A stretch of 34,947 nucleotides of DNA from positions 1 through 34,947 of IMG/VR virus record IMGVR_UViG_3300032069_000033, one strand, 5' to 3'. Origin of the DNA: a virus. Positions 1 through 8,361 of this stretch are shown piece by piece. Below the pieces are notes generated by a model. It was not told where the DNA came from, made no database searches, and saw only the letters and a list, made by a program, of their open reading frames with translations. The translations under genes were made by a program, and so were the position numbers. Position 1 is the stretch's first letter. Every line of letters begins with the position of its first letter.

Positions 1-447
1 CTCGATCGTGTTGCTTGCCGGCTTGCGCTCGAAGCGGAAGATTTTCCCGAGCGAGCCGTTGCGTGCCTCGACGATCTGATGCCCGCCCGGCTGCAGGATG
101 TCGCGCCAGATCAGCGCCTTCCGCAGCCGGCCGAAAGCGGAGCCATTGTACGGTTGAGCTTGGACCTTATTGGGATTCGGGAGGCGGAACTCGAGGGAAT
201 GATCGACGTTGAAGAAACGGACCTCGCCGTAGAGGCCGACCTGGGCCTCGTACGACGCTTTGATCATTTCGAAGGTCTGTGATGCCCGATTGAACTCGAG
301 CGTCGTGTCAATGTCACGGAAGACGCCGTCCTTCAGCGCGCCGTCGCGGAAATGGATGTGCCCCAGGTGCGCTTCAAGAAGGCACCTGCCTGGACTGACC
401 TCGAAATGCTTCGCCGTGAACGTTCGTTTGGCAAGCAGCTCGCGCAT
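1..447 (-). CDS. Partial phage structural protein (unknown), runs off the left edge
   Basis: The minus strand is open from an ATG at 447 to the window edge (149 codons visible) and starts with MRELLAKRTFTAKHFEVSP. Its ATG shares one base with the TGA of the upstream 130-residue gene (TGATG), so the two are translationally coupled. Its place downstream of the tape measure and tail tip genes makes a distal tail or fibre-associated protein likely. No domain is recognised. The visible part is rich in beta-type sequence and aromatic residues. The C-terminus is missing, so length cannot be compared with any family. Confidence 0.6.
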   Translation of the reverse strand, partial: MRELLAKRTFTAKHFEVSPGRCLLEAHLGHIHFRDGALKDGVFRDIDTTLEFNRASQTFEMIKASYEAQVGLYGEVRFFNVDHSLEFRLPNPNKVQAQPYNGSAFGRLRKALIWRDILQPGGHQIVEARNGSLGKIFRFERKPASNTIE

Positions 448-839
448 CAGACGTGAACCTGGACGTGCAGTTTCCACTTCTCGCCGCCGACGATCCGCAG
501 GCCCATCACTTCACCCTGCTCTTCACGGAGTTTAGCCGTGAAGAACTTGCGGGCGATCTCGAGCGCCTTTGCTCGAGCAAGGACCTGATTATTACTGAGA
601 CCGTCGATGCCTTTATCTCGCAAGGCATTGATCCATGCGTCCCCAGGCAGCTTGCTCGCAAGTTGCAGATAGAACCTTTCTGACTCAGTGTTGGACCGCT
701 TTGCCGGAAGCGCCAGCAAATCCTGGATGTGTCCGATCATCGCCGGATACATCTCGTCGGCATCGGTTTCAAACCATGCCTCGCCTTGACCCTCAAATTT
801 CCGAGGTTCAGTCGGCTTCACAAATTGCTTCGCGATCAT
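447..839 (-). CDS. Unknown protein of the tail operon, 130 aa
   Basis: Soluble, mostly alpha-helical protein with an acidic N-terminal half (GEAWFETDADEMYP) and a basic helical middle (RAKALEIARKFFTAKLREE), ending in a short beta-like tail. It lies 9 bases downstream of the 152-residue gene and overlaps the next gene by one base, so it is part of the late left-arm operon. I recognise no family. Its place suggests a tail-tip or fibre accessory protein, but that is inferred only from position. Confidence 0.6.
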   Translation of the reverse strand: MIAKQFVKPTEPRKFEGQGEAWFETDADEMYPAMIGHIQDLLALPAKRSNTESERFYLQLASKLPGDAWINALRDKGIDGLSNNQVLARAKALEIARKFFTAKLREEQGEVMGLRIVGGEKWKLHVQVHV

Positions 840-848
840 GCTTCCTCC

Positions 849-1307
849 TTAGGATTCGTTGATCTGGATCTCAGCGTCGATCAGAGTCAACGTCTGCGTG
901 TCCGAGATGATCCGGTTCGATCCCAGGCTCCAGTAGTTAATCAGTTGCCGGTTCGCGGGCGTCGCGTTATCATCGAGAAGTGCCGCATAACGCGCGCCGG
1001 TCCCGCTGGCTGGCAAGTTCCCGCCGCTGGCGGTCCAGGAAAAGTTTTTGAGCTGGATCAGGCCCCTGTCGTTGACGTCATCCTCGGTGTACACGTCGAA
1101 GTCAGTCGAGTTCCGGTTCACCTGCTGCCCGCCGGCCGTGTACCCGTTGCCCGCTGGGATCTCCGACACATCGCTCAACAGATTGTGATCCGGACCGGGC
1201 GCGGTCGTCTCCGCGAGAAGCGCCAGGTAAAACTTCGTGGTCGCCGTCACCGCGCGATAGTAGACGCCCAGCTCAAGATATTTACCTCTGTTTGTCCATC
1301 CGCTCAT
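849..1307 (-). CDS. Phage structural protein of a widespread tail-region family, 152 aa
   Basis: The sequence starts with SGWTNRGKYLELGVYYRA and contains AGNGYTAGGQQVNRNS and NRQLINYWSLGS. From memory, a family of phage hypotheticals starting TNRGKYRLL and containing AAGNGYTSGG sits near tail genes. The composition (Gly, Asn, Thr, alternating hydrophobics) fits a beta-sandwich virion protein. A purine-rich stretch (AAAGAAAGGG) lies just upstream of the ATG at 1307. The biochemical role is unknown; a tail-tip or fibre-related structural role is inferred from position. Confidence 0.65.
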   Translation of the reverse strand: MSGWTNRGKYLELGVYYRAVTATTKFYLALLAETTAPGPDHNLLSDVSEIPAGNGYTAGGQQVNRNSTDFDVYTEDDVNDRGLIQLKNFSWTASGGNLPASGTGARYAALLDDNATPANRQLINYWSLGSNRIISDTQTLTLIDAEIQINES

Positions 1308-1320
1308 TTGTTTTCCCTTT

Positions 1321-1348
1321 CTTTTTACTTTTTACATTTTACTTTCGT
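1321..1348. repeat. Heptanucleotide tandem repeat tract 1 (4 units)
   Basis: Four consecutive 7-base units, CTTTTTA CTTTTTA then CATTTTA and CTTTCGT, fill most of the 41-base gap between two tail genes. The exact 7-base phase is visible directly. It is one of five tracts in the window whose unit sequence differs but whose period is always 7. Confidence 0.75.
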
Positions 1349-3562
1349 TCATCCTCCGCCAATCAGTATCTCTTCAACCTTCTTCACCTTTCCTGTTCCC
1401 GTCCGCCCGACAATGAGCGATCCGTTGAATACCCGTTTCTGCAGGAACAACAACTCTGCAAACGATGCGCTTCCCCTCACGTCCAGCATATCGATCGTAA
1501 GCTTGTATTTGCCATTCACTTTCTCGATCCTCCAGCCACTGCCGAGGAAGCCGTCCGCGTACGTCTTGGAGCCGACAACATTGCCATCACCGTACTTTGT
1601 ATCTCGCTTCACGACGTTCTCGCCGCTCTCTTCCACGATCGCCTCGACCGTCGTGACCAGGTCATCATCGTCGGCCCGGATCTCAACCCATTCGCCGCCA
1701 GAATGACCGGCAAGCAGGTCCCTCTCGAGATAGGTGAAAGCATACCGCTTCGACCCGATCACGAGCACGTTGTGAGCCTCGATCAGTGCCCCGGCGGCCG
1801 ACCGCGCGATATATGTCGCATTGTGGATCTCAAGGGGCTGCTTCTGAGCTCGCAGCCAGGTCTGAGCGAGCATTTCATCGATCGTCGTGTTTGTGGGCTG
1901 TTCAGCTCCATAGGGCCCACGTTTCCAGTTGCCCGTCGGCGTCTCGAATCCGATTGTCAGATGGCTGATTGTCGCTGAGGTCGGTCCGTCTCCGATCCGC
2001 AGCGTCGCCTCATCGCGGTTCACACTGTTCGGCAGAACGACAGAATTAGAGACGGTCTTCGTTCCGGTGACCGCTGCCACATCGCCGCTCGCTTTGATCA
2101 CATCGATCGTAAAAGCATCATATTTGACCGCCATGTGCATCGGCTCGCTTCCGGAATATTCGAACTCGACGGCTTGCCACAATCTCACCGTGAGCAGGCC
2201 AACATTCTGCGGCAGCTCCGGAGTGATGAGCTCCCACGTCTGCGTGCCAATCGAAGGACTTTGTAGGCCGACATCATTGAAAACGATCAGATCCTCGTAG
2301 GGCAGGCATTCGCTGCTGAGCTTCCAGGAATTCACGCGATCGTGTCGCTTGAGGAAGTAGTCGCCGAAGTAGATGGAGAAGTATGCCTTGCGCGGCGTTG
2401 GCGATGGATGGTAGTAGTCGAGCGCGAGCAATGACTCGCTCGGAATAATTGCTGCAGCCAGTTTGATCCATAATGCTCTTCCAGTCGCACTCACGGCGCC
2501 GGCTTCGCCATCAATATGATACGGAGGCGGATCGTCTTTGTAACTGCCGGCATAAATGCTGAGCTGGGCAGAATAGACGCCTTCCATTGCCTCGCCGGTG
2601 CGTATTACCTCGAGTGCCGGATCCGATTTTGTCCAGCCCGTCGGCATCTGATTCGGATCGGGCCAGTCCTCGAAATCGCCGTTAGGTATCTGCACGCTGA
2701 CCGCCTTCGGCGTGTAGATGACCGTCGTCGTTTTGAACGCCTTTTTGTACGGCCTTCGACCGTCGCTCAGACGCTTACCATATTGCGTATCCTCGGCGAT
2801 CGTCACAGCAGGATTGTAGTTGCTCACCGACGCGACGAAGACTCCATCCTGGTCGTACTCGAAATATTTGAACGACGCCGCGCCAAGCAGCTCGCGTTGA
2901 ATGACCCACCAGACGTTGTCCGATTGATGAAGCTGCAACCCAAACCGGAGGAGATATTCCTCGAAGACTTCCCTAGCGGAAAGGATCTCATTGCTATCAC
3001 CGCGCTCGGCCAGTCTCTCCGTGTAGATTCTAGCGAGAGGATCCTCAGACGCCAGGATGTCCGGCGTAAACCAATTCGAAGCGAAGCGGATGTTGAGGCC
3101 CAATCCGATCTTCTTGAGCAGATCTGCAGCGCATTGGACGATCGATACTCTGTCCTCATTATCGAACGCATAATTCTCGAGCTGGCCCAGGCCGTCGATA
3201 GCGCTGATTTTTGTCGACTCCGGACGGAGGTTCAACGAGTCTTCGAACACGTCAGTGAGGATCTTTCCATTCCAGTAAACATTCGCTCCCTTCAGGATGA
3301 GGAGCCGGAAAAGTTCTTCATCCGCGTCTTTGATTTCCGCCTGGAGCACCTTCGCCTTGTCGAACACGAGCAGCTCGGCGCTCGACGGACGGATCGGCGT
3401 ATAGACGTCGTCGCCCTGTTGTCCCCACTGGACTACGAACGCCGGCGTCGCCGGTACGATCGTTGTCACCCCGTTGGCATGAGCTTTCTTCCAGATCTCA
3501 GCAGTATACGTCGATCCATCCAGCGATTGACCGGATCCAATATATTTGAGGCCGTATATCAT
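1349..3562 (-). CDS. Tail tip / baseplate hub-like protein, 737 aa
   Basis: Large virion protein encoded directly downstream of the tape measure gene, the usual place of distal tail or tail-tip proteins in siphophages. The N-terminus (MIYGLKYIGSGQSLDG) leads into beta-rich sequence with AIDGLGQLENYAF near residue 140, of the kind found in tail-associated hub proteins that bind the tip of the tape measure. A central segment around residues 300-480 looks like a carbohydrate-binding type beta-sandwich (NGDFEDWPDPNQMPTGW). The C-terminal part (YADGFLGSGWRIEKVNGKYK) resembles fibre-attachment regions. The function is inferred from context; the hub assignment is tentative. Confidence 0.65.
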   Translation of the reverse strand: MIYGLKYIGSGQSLDGSTYTAEIWKKAHANGVTTIVPATPAFVVQWGQQGDDVYTPIRPSSAELLVFDKAKVLQAEIKDADEELFRLLILKGANVYWNGKILTDVFEDSLNLRPESTKISAIDGLGQLENYAFDNEDRVSIVQCAADLLKKIGLGLNIRFASNWFTPDILASEDPLARIYTERLAERGDSNEILSAREVFEEYLLRFGLQLHQSDNVWWVIQRELLGAASFKYFEYDQDGVFVASVSNYNPAVTIAEDTQYGKRLSDGRRPYKKAFKTTTVIYTPKAVSVQIPNGDFEDWPDPNQMPTGWTKSDPALEVIRTGEAMEGVYSAQLSIYAGSYKDDPPPYHIDGEAGAVSATGRALWIKLAAAIIPSESLLALDYYHPSPTPRKAYFSIYFGDYFLKRHDRVNSWKLSSECLPYEDLIVFNDVGLQSPSIGTQTWELITPELPQNVGLLTVRLWQAVEFEYSGSEPMHMAVKYDAFTIDVIKASGDVAAVTGTKTVSNSVVLPNSVNRDEATLRIGDGPTSATISHLTIGFETPTGNWKRGPYGAEQPTNTTIDEMLAQTWLRAQKQPLEIHNATYIARSAAGALIEAHNVLVIGSKRYAFTYLERDLLAGHSGGEWVEIRADDDDLVTTVEAIVEESGENVVKRDTKYGDGNVVGSKTYADGFLGSGWRIEKVNGKYKLTIDMLDVRGSASFAELLFLQKRVFNGSLIVGRTGTGKVKKVEEILIGGG

Positions 3563-3586
3563 ACATCTTTTTGGCGGAGGGAGAGG

Positions 3587-6334
3587 TTACGTCAGCCCCT
3601 TTCTTGTATCAAACTCATCCTGGTTTCTCAAAACGGCTTTGAGATCTCGTCCGATAACCTTCAGCTCCCCGGTCAGCTTCAAATTTTCCAGCTTGTCGAC
3701 CGCTTGCGCAAATCTTTCCACGAGTTCCCTGGACATCCCGCCGCCTCCGGCCGTTTGTATCTTCTCGGCCATTCTTTGCGCAAACTTCACGTTGAGTTGC
3801 CTATCCTGCTCGAGGATCAGCCTCGGGATGATCTCGGCCCGCGCGATCTTGTAGAAGTCTTCCTCAGGAGCGATGATCTCGGGATAAAATCCCTCAATGA
3901 AGCCGGCCTGACCTCTCTTTGTTTTTCCTCCCTCTTCGAATCCCACGATCGATGCAGCCCTCACTGTTCCAAGTCCTGCCAACACGGCGCCGGTCCCGAT
4001 GCCAGCAGCTCCGCCGAAACTGGCAATCGAAACGAGTGTTGCTGCGGTGGACGCTGCAGGAATGATGGCAGTCATCGCGGCATTCGTTGCGGCCACAGAT
4101 CCCGCCATTAACACCTGATCGATAAGCCAATTCTCAATTGCCTTCACGGCAAGTTCCGAAAGCGCTTGAATGACAGTGTTCTCCATCGAGAGCCAGATCG
4201 CGTCCCACTGGTCCTTTGCCTGTCTATGGACACTCAAGAATTGATCGAACATCGATCGGACGCCGGCTGTCATTCCGTTGATCATTGACATCTCGAACTG
4301 ATGCGTCTCTCTCCATGCCTGCCGTCGTTGCTCCTGGTCCTGGCGCTCTTTGGCCACGAGCTCGTCGCCGAAGAGTGTCATCTTGTCCAGCTTCTGTTGT
4401 TCCAATCTGAGCTCCGTGTCGATCCGCTGTCGGGCTCCGGCATCCGTCTCCCGGTTGAATGTGTTCTGTAGGTCCTGCACTTTTTGCAGCTGCGCAGCAA
4501 TGGATCCGACCGGCAGGATTTTGACATTCGCCTCGATATTGACGCTCTGCTCCTTCGCGCGCAGAAGTTTGGTATACTCCGACATGTAGACTTTTAATTG
4601 CTCCAGCCTCTTCTGCTGAGCCTGTGTTAGCGGGCCTTCGATTGCATAGATCTGATCCATCTCAAGCCGGGTCAGATAAAGCGCAGCATCCCTCTCGATC
4701 TGCAAGCGCATCAGTGCATACTGGCGGCTGATCTCGGTTTTATTCTCCTCATTCGTCTCCTGCGCGAGTTGCGATTTTTCTGCGGCATCAAGCTCAGCCA
4801 GCAATGCCTGTTTGCGCAAATCTCGAATGGCAGTCTCGTTTTGGACGTCCAACTGTGCCAATTTTTCGTTCGTTGCTGCTCGGATATTCGCGCGCTTGTC
4901 GCCATACTCCAAGTCCAACTCGGTCAGCACGCTGTTGAGGCTCTCAATCTTCCTTTCTGCTTCGGGTCCGCCAATCGCGTTCAGTCTCTCAATCTCAAGT
5001 TTAATACTTCGCTTTGCCGCCTTCTCTTCGATGTCCAGCCGCTGCGTAGCATAACGTTCCTGGATGGCCATTCGCGCGATCTCCGTCTGAGCGGTCGCGA
5101 GTTCCAGCTTTTCTTGCACGTCAATGAAGGCCGTCTTCCTCCGGTCTTCGATCTCGGCCAGGCGAAGGACATGCTGATCCCTTTCCTGCCGTTCATCGTC
5201 ATCGATCTTCTTGACCGCATTGTTGTGCGCGATGCCCGCCGCCTTGATCGCCTCTTCTTTCTGCTTATTGGCGGCATTCGATGCGATGATCCGCTCGACT
5301 TCGTCTGTATAATCCTTCTCAGCCATCAACCGCCGCTGCTGAAAAGCGTTTTGCTCGGTCTGGATCTGCAGCTCGAGAGTTCTCTTCCTTGTCTCGACTG
5401 CGTTCATCTGGCTTGCCTCTTGCTGCTCATCCAACTTCTTTAATTCGTCGACAGAGAGTTTGCGTTTCTCTTTAACTTCATCAAGCATCTTGTTGATTTT
5501 GCCGTAAGCAGTGATCGATGTGCCGGCCAGGGCGTCGATCCCCTCTACTATCCCATAGAGCCCGCCTTGTTCCAGTGCCGCGATTGCCCGCATTTTTTCG
5601 AGAGACGCGATATTCTTGTCAATCGCGCTGATGTTCGATAGAAGCGCCTGCCGGTAATCCTGCATGTCCTTTGCTGTCGCCGAGCGCAAGGATTGCGTGA
5701 AGGATTCGACTGCACTAGCGGCAATTTTCGCCCTTGTCTCCGCACTGGAGAAAAAATTGAGCAGGGTAACACCCACAGTGACGAGAGCTCCGATGACTGC
5801 TGCCGTCCCACCGGTCGCAAGCCCGAGCAGTGACATCATCGACGCCAGGCCGAATCCCGCCGAGACGCCCTGAGCCATCGACTGTCCCATCTTCTGCAGC
5901 TTCTGATCGCCTCCCGTCGCGCTGCTCGCCAACTGGATGATGCTCTGGACTAGAAAGGAAACCCCGCCGAAGACCTCGAGCGATTCCCGCTTCATGTGCC
6001 GGAGCGACATCGTGTGCGAGTCGACTGCTGTGCCGGCTTTCCGGGTCTTCTTTTCGAGGTCGTCTACCTTGCCGCCGAGGTCTCCCGTCGCTCCCGTTTG
6101 TGTCGTGGCCGTCTTGATGGATTCAACCTGTGCGCCGATGTAGTCATCGACGGTCTTTGTAAGCCCCTTCAACTGCTCGTCAAAGACAGTGAAATCCGGC
6201 TTCGCCTGCAAGTTGAGGACCGGAAGAATTTGCTTGCCGGCCGCCTGGGTCATGGCAAGCATCGTCTTCAACCCGGCAGCGAACGGGTTCAGATCGATCG
6301 TGAATGTGGTCCGGATTTCAGAGATTGGTGGCAT
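3587..6334 (-). CDS. Tail tape measure protein, 915 aa
   Basis: Tape measure proteins set tail length and help DNA cross the envelope. A hydrophobic segment lies near residues 150-190 (GLATGGTAAVIGALVTVGVT). It is followed by a long charged coiled coil (about 265-560) and a second hydrophobic, Ala/Gly-rich segment near 745-800. A tape-measure-type C-terminus follows, with GFEEGGKTKRGQAG and EIIAPEEDFYKIAR. The length predicts a tail of very roughly 130-140 nm at 1.5 angstrom per residue. This and the absence of any sheath gene in the window point to a long non-contractile tail. It starts 9 bases after the frameshifted chaperone extension. Confidence 0.88.
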   Translation of the reverse strand: MPPISEIRTTFTIDLNPFAAGLKTMLAMTQAAGKQILPVLNLQAKPDFTVFDEQLKGLTKTVDDYIGAQVESIKTATTQTGATGDLGGKVDDLEKKTRKAGTAVDSHTMSLRHMKRESLEVFGGVSFLVQSIIQLASSATGGDQKLQKMGQSMAQGVSAGFGLASMMSLLGLATGGTAAVIGALVTVGVTLLNFFSSAETRAKIAASAVESFTQSLRSATAKDMQDYRQALLSNISAIDKNIASLEKMRAIAALEQGGLYGIVEGIDALAGTSITAYGKINKMLDEVKEKRKLSVDELKKLDEQQEASQMNAVETRKRTLELQIQTEQNAFQQRRLMAEKDYTDEVERIIASNAANKQKEEAIKAAGIAHNNAVKKIDDDERQERDQHVLRLAEIEDRRKTAFIDVQEKLELATAQTEIARMAIQERYATQRLDIEEKAAKRSIKLEIERLNAIGGPEAERKIESLNSVLTELDLEYGDKRANIRAATNEKLAQLDVQNETAIRDLRKQALLAELDAAEKSQLAQETNEENKTEISRQYALMRLQIERDAALYLTRLEMDQIYAIEGPLTQAQQKRLEQLKVYMSEYTKLLRAKEQSVNIEANVKILPVGSIAAQLQKVQDLQNTFNRETDAGARQRIDTELRLEQQKLDKMTLFGDELVAKERQDQEQRRQAWRETHQFEMSMINGMTAGVRSMFDQFLSVHRQAKDQWDAIWLSMENTVIQALSELAVKAIENWLIDQVLMAGSVAATNAAMTAIIPAASTAATLVSIASFGGAAGIGTGAVLAGLGTVRAASIVGFEEGGKTKRGQAGFIEGFYPEIIAPEEDFYKIARAEIIPRLILEQDRQLNVKFAQRMAEKIQTAGGGGMSRELVERFAQAVDKLENLKLTGELKVIGRDLKAVLRNQDEFDTRKGLT

Positions 6335-6343
6335 AACTCAAAG

Positions 6344-6658
6344 CTATCTCAGTTTTTGTAAGAGCAACGCCAGCATCAACGCCATCGGCTCTTCGACAGC
6401 CTCGAGCTGATTCTTCCACTTATCATTGCGCTTCACCAGATGTAAGCAAAATCGGACCGTTTCGCTGTATCGCCAGTTGGTCCAGATTTCCTTCCACTTC
6501 AGTGCATCATACTCGCAGCAAAATAAAACGAGGTCGTGAAGGAAATCGATGAATGACTTTTCCTCCGCGACCTCATCAACGTGGTCTCCGGATGCGTCAC
6601 GAAGTCTCAGGATAGTTGAATTCGCGACAACAAGGTCTTGCTCCGCTGCTCGAAAAAA
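6344..6658 (-). CDS. Tail assembly chaperone -1 frameshift extension (GT-like)
   Basis: This reading frame has no start codon of its own but is open from the slippery site at 6652-6658 to a TAG at 6344-6346. It encodes about 102 residues, including EKSFIDFLHDLVLFCCEYDA and KWKEIWTNWRYSETVRF. It lies in the -1 frame of the upstream 119-residue gene and ends 9 bases before the tape measure start. This is the layout of lambda G/GT and its equivalents, in which the fusion binds the tape measure and the short form binds tail tube subunits. The predicted fusion is about 207 residues. The frame and openness are seen directly; the frameshift itself is inferred. Confidence 0.8.
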   Translation of the reverse strand, partial: FFRAAEQDLVVANSTILRLRDASGDHVDEVAEEKSFIDFLHDLVLFCCEYDALKWKEIWTNWRYSETVRFCLHLVKRNDKWKNQLEAVEEPMALMLALLLQKLR

Positions 6659-6966
6659 TCCTGGATCACCTCGTCGCTTAGCCGGAGATCAAGGTTGGCA
6701 AAGTCGACGTCCGCGGATCCTTCGACCAGGCAGATGTCCAGAGCCTTTTTTAATTTCTCCGGATCCCGGCCGGTTTCGAGAACGAACATCGCGTAACTGA
6801 TCTGACCGTCTCCGGTTCGCAGCTCGTTGAAATTCTTCGCTCCAAACAGCTCGAGGAAATCCACAATCCGTTTGAGTGTCGGAGGAGCCAAAGTCTTTGT
6901 CACGGTGAGCGGAGTCGAACCCTCCCCTCCGCCGACCTTCGGAAACGTATACGTCTTCTCTGCCAT
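6607..6966 (-). CDS. Tail assembly chaperone, short form (G-like), 119 aa
   Basis: Small acidic protein (FPKVGGGEGSTPLTVTKTLA at the N-terminus) between the tail tube genes and the tape measure, the standard slot for lambda G-type chaperones that hold the tape measure during tail assembly. A strong AAGGAGG lies upstream of the ATG at 6966. Codons for D103-F104-F105 form a T TTT TTC slippery heptamer (6658-6652). Normal termination 14 codons later gives the 119-residue form; slipping gives the 207-residue fusion. No domain is recognised by sequence, so the call rests on position plus the frameshift. Confidence 0.82.
   Translation of the reverse strand: MAEKTYTFPKVGGGEGSTPLTVTKTLAPPTLKRIVDFLELFGAKNFNELRTGDGQISYAMFVLETGRDPEKLKKALDICLVEGSADVDFANLDLRLSDEVIQDFFEQRSKTLLSRIQLS
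6652..6658 (-). promoter_or_regulatory. Programmed -1 frameshift site T TTT TTC
   Basis: On the minus strand the zero-frame codons GAT TTT TTC contain the canonical X XXY YYZ heptamer with X=Y=T. The -1 frame is open from here for 102 further codons and contains a plausible helical protein, whereas the zero frame stops at 6607. Confidence 0.78.
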
Positions 6967-6992
6967 ATCATGGCCTCCTTCAAATTATCAAA

Positions 6993-7024
6993 CGTCCCCG
7001 TCCTCATAAGAGGGGGTAAGGTTC
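6993..7024. repeat. REP-like stem-loop repeat, copy G (degenerate)
   Basis: The tract contains CCCGTCCTCATAAGAGGGGG followed by TAAGGTTC, matching the plan of the other copies (pyrimidine arm, short loop, AGGAG/GGG arm, then a GAGGTT-type tail). It lies in the 62-base gap between the tail chaperone and a tail tube gene. It is oriented like every other copy on the plus strand. Confidence 0.6.
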
Positions 7025-7028
7025 GCCA

Positions 7029-7445
7029 TTACGGTGTCACTGTCACGATACCGGCTTCTGTGACGCCGAAACCGACCGCCGTGATCTTCCGGGCATGGAA
7101 TTTGCCTGCAGATTGGGGATCGAATTCGATGCGCGGCACGCACGGACCAACCTTGTAGTTCTGCGCGACGTTAATACCGGTGAACTTGAACCACATCGGC
7201 GTCAACGCGCTCTCAGCCGCTACGAGGTCCGTGTACACCGCCGCCGTCAGATCCGAACTCCGGATCGAGACCTTAGCCTTCTTGCCGGCGCTCGCCTCAT
7301 TCTCATTCCCCAGTGCCTCAACCGGCGTCTCGAATTCAACGCCCGTCCCGTCCTTTAGGACGTTTGGGATTTCGGTCGGCGTGGCCATGCCTGCGTTGTC
7401 ATCATACTCGACCTTCGACCAACCGCCGCGGATGAATGTACCCAT
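7029..7445 (-). CDS. Tail tube protein paralogue, short form, 138 aa
   Basis: Probable major or minor tail tube subunit. It shares the order of motifs with the adjacent 285-residue protein: an N-terminal GGWSKVEY, then LKDGTGVEFETPVE, SAGKKAKVSIRS and VAAESAL, and a C-terminal PQSAGKFHARKITAVGFG...VTP. The long paralogue has GGYKLVEF, LKDGTGIEPETPTE, SAGKGYKINIRS, KAAELAQ and PQQVGKFNAVKVTGKGYS...FTP. Both look like tandem duplicates of one tube fold. GAGGAG precedes the ATG at 7445. It lies directly upstream of the tail chaperone gene, the usual tube-protein position. Confidence 0.72.
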   Translation of the reverse strand: MGTFIRGGWSKVEYDDNAGMATPTEIPNVLKDGTGVEFETPVEALGNENEASAGKKAKVSIRSSDLTAAVYTDLVAAESALTPMWFKFTGINVAQNYKVGPCVPRIEFDPQSAGKFHARKITAVGFGVTEAGIVTVTP

Positions 7446-7459
7446 AGGTGTCTCCTCTC

Positions 7460-7487
7460 AAGTTGGAAATTGATAACTGACAATTCT
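7460..7487. repeat. Heptanucleotide tandem repeat tract 2 (4 units)
   Basis: Units AAGTTGG, AAATTGA, TAACTGA and CAATTCT follow each other in exact 7-base phase between the two tail tube paralogues. The last unit touches the stop codon of the 285-residue gene. The period is seen directly; the units are diverged. Confidence 0.6.
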
Positions 7488-8343
7488 ACGGCGTAAAAAC
7501 AATCACACTTGATTCCTGATACGAGTACCCCTTCCCGGTCACTTTCACGGCATTGAATTTGCCGACTTGCTGCGGATCCTGGTCCACCTTCGGCACGACG
7601 CCTTTCACGACAAAGTTTGCAACTACGGCGCGGACGTCGTCGATGTTCACGATGAACGCTCCCTTGTCGACGGCCATATTCAGGCCGACGGAAATCACCG
7701 CCGTCAAATTCGCCGGCGTTGCCAGCGTCAAATTGACCTTGGTCCAGACACCCGCAGACAAAGCCGGAATGTTGAGCGTCTCGAGAGGTGTAACGCATGC
7801 CGCCATGTCATCTAGCAGGAGTTGCAGATCGCCGGCGGCCAGTGAGATCGAACTCTTGATCTGGAGTGATACCTGCTTGCGCGCCGTCAGATTCATCGAG
7901 ACGATCGCTTCGGTAGCAAGCCGTCCAACACTTGCACCTACAGCGACGTCCAGTTTCGCCGAACCCGCGCCGACCTTTTTGTCAGTCGGGTCCAATGTCG
8001 AAGTGACATCCGCTCCAACGTATTCGTCCCATGCGTCTTCGCAATCATCAATGATCTGCTCGGTATCAATGCTCACGAAACGAAACGCGAGCTGACTCTG
8101 CGCCAGCTCAGCGGCCTTCAGCGCATCGAAAACGGTCTGATCTATGTTCGCGCTCCGGATGTTGATCTTGTATCCTTTCCCTGCCGACCTATCGGTCCCA
8201 TCCGCAAATTCTTCCGTAGGGGTCTCCGGTTCGATCCCCGTCCCGTCCTTCAAAAGATCGGTGATCTCCTGGACCGTCCCCAGGTTCGGATCCGAGGAAA
8301 ACTCGACCAACTTGTAACCGCCGCGTCGTTGGATTGTTGGCAT
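7486..8343 (-). CDS. Tail tube protein paralogue with inserted beta-sandwich domain, 285 aa
   Basis: Residues 1-95 and about 228-285 match the neighbouring 138-residue protein motif for motif, so this is the same tube fold. Between them sit about 130 extra residues. They start near IIDDCEDAWDEYVGA, contain SAKLDVAVGAS and IPALSAGVWTKVNLTLATPA, and end at FIVNIDDVRAV. The inserted segment has the look of a carbohydrate-binding-module type jelly roll (Asp-rich start, GxWxKVxL strand, final DDV strand). Such insertions in tube or capsid proteins decorate the virion surface. Which of the two paralogues is the major subunit cannot be told from the sequence. Confidence 0.72.
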   Translation of the reverse strand: MPTIQRRGGYKLVEFSSDPNLGTVQEITDLLKDGTGIEPETPTEEFADGTDRSAGKGYKINIRSANIDQTVFDALKAAELAQSQLAFRFVSIDTEQIIDDCEDAWDEYVGADVTSTLDPTDKKVGAGSAKLDVAVGASVGRLATEAIVSMNLTARKQVSLQIKSSISLAAGDLQLLLDDMAACVTPLETLNIPALSAGVWTKVNLTLATPANLTAVISVGLNMAVDKGAFIVNIDDVRAVVANFVVKGVVPKVDQDPQQVGKFNAVKVTGKGYSYQESSVIVFTP

Positions 8344-8361
8344 AGTCTCAACTCCGATCTA

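Noticed and set aside
729-1706. Plus-strand open frame of 325 codons
   Set aside because: It crosses two minus-strand tail genes and the heptad tract and is low complexity near its end (poly-Phe/Ser from the repeat).
3560-3586. A further REP-like copy (GGCGGAGGGAGAGGTTACG) between the tail tip and tape measure genes
   Set aside because: Only one arm and part of the tail are present, so it may be a remnant or simply a purine-rich ribosome-binding region complement; not counted as a copy.
2516-4111. Long plus-strand open frame (531 codons) opposite the tail genes
   Set aside because: It lies antisense to the tail tip and tape measure genes, spans their intergenic boundary, has Arg-rich composition and no domain; it is a shadow of GC-rich codon usage.
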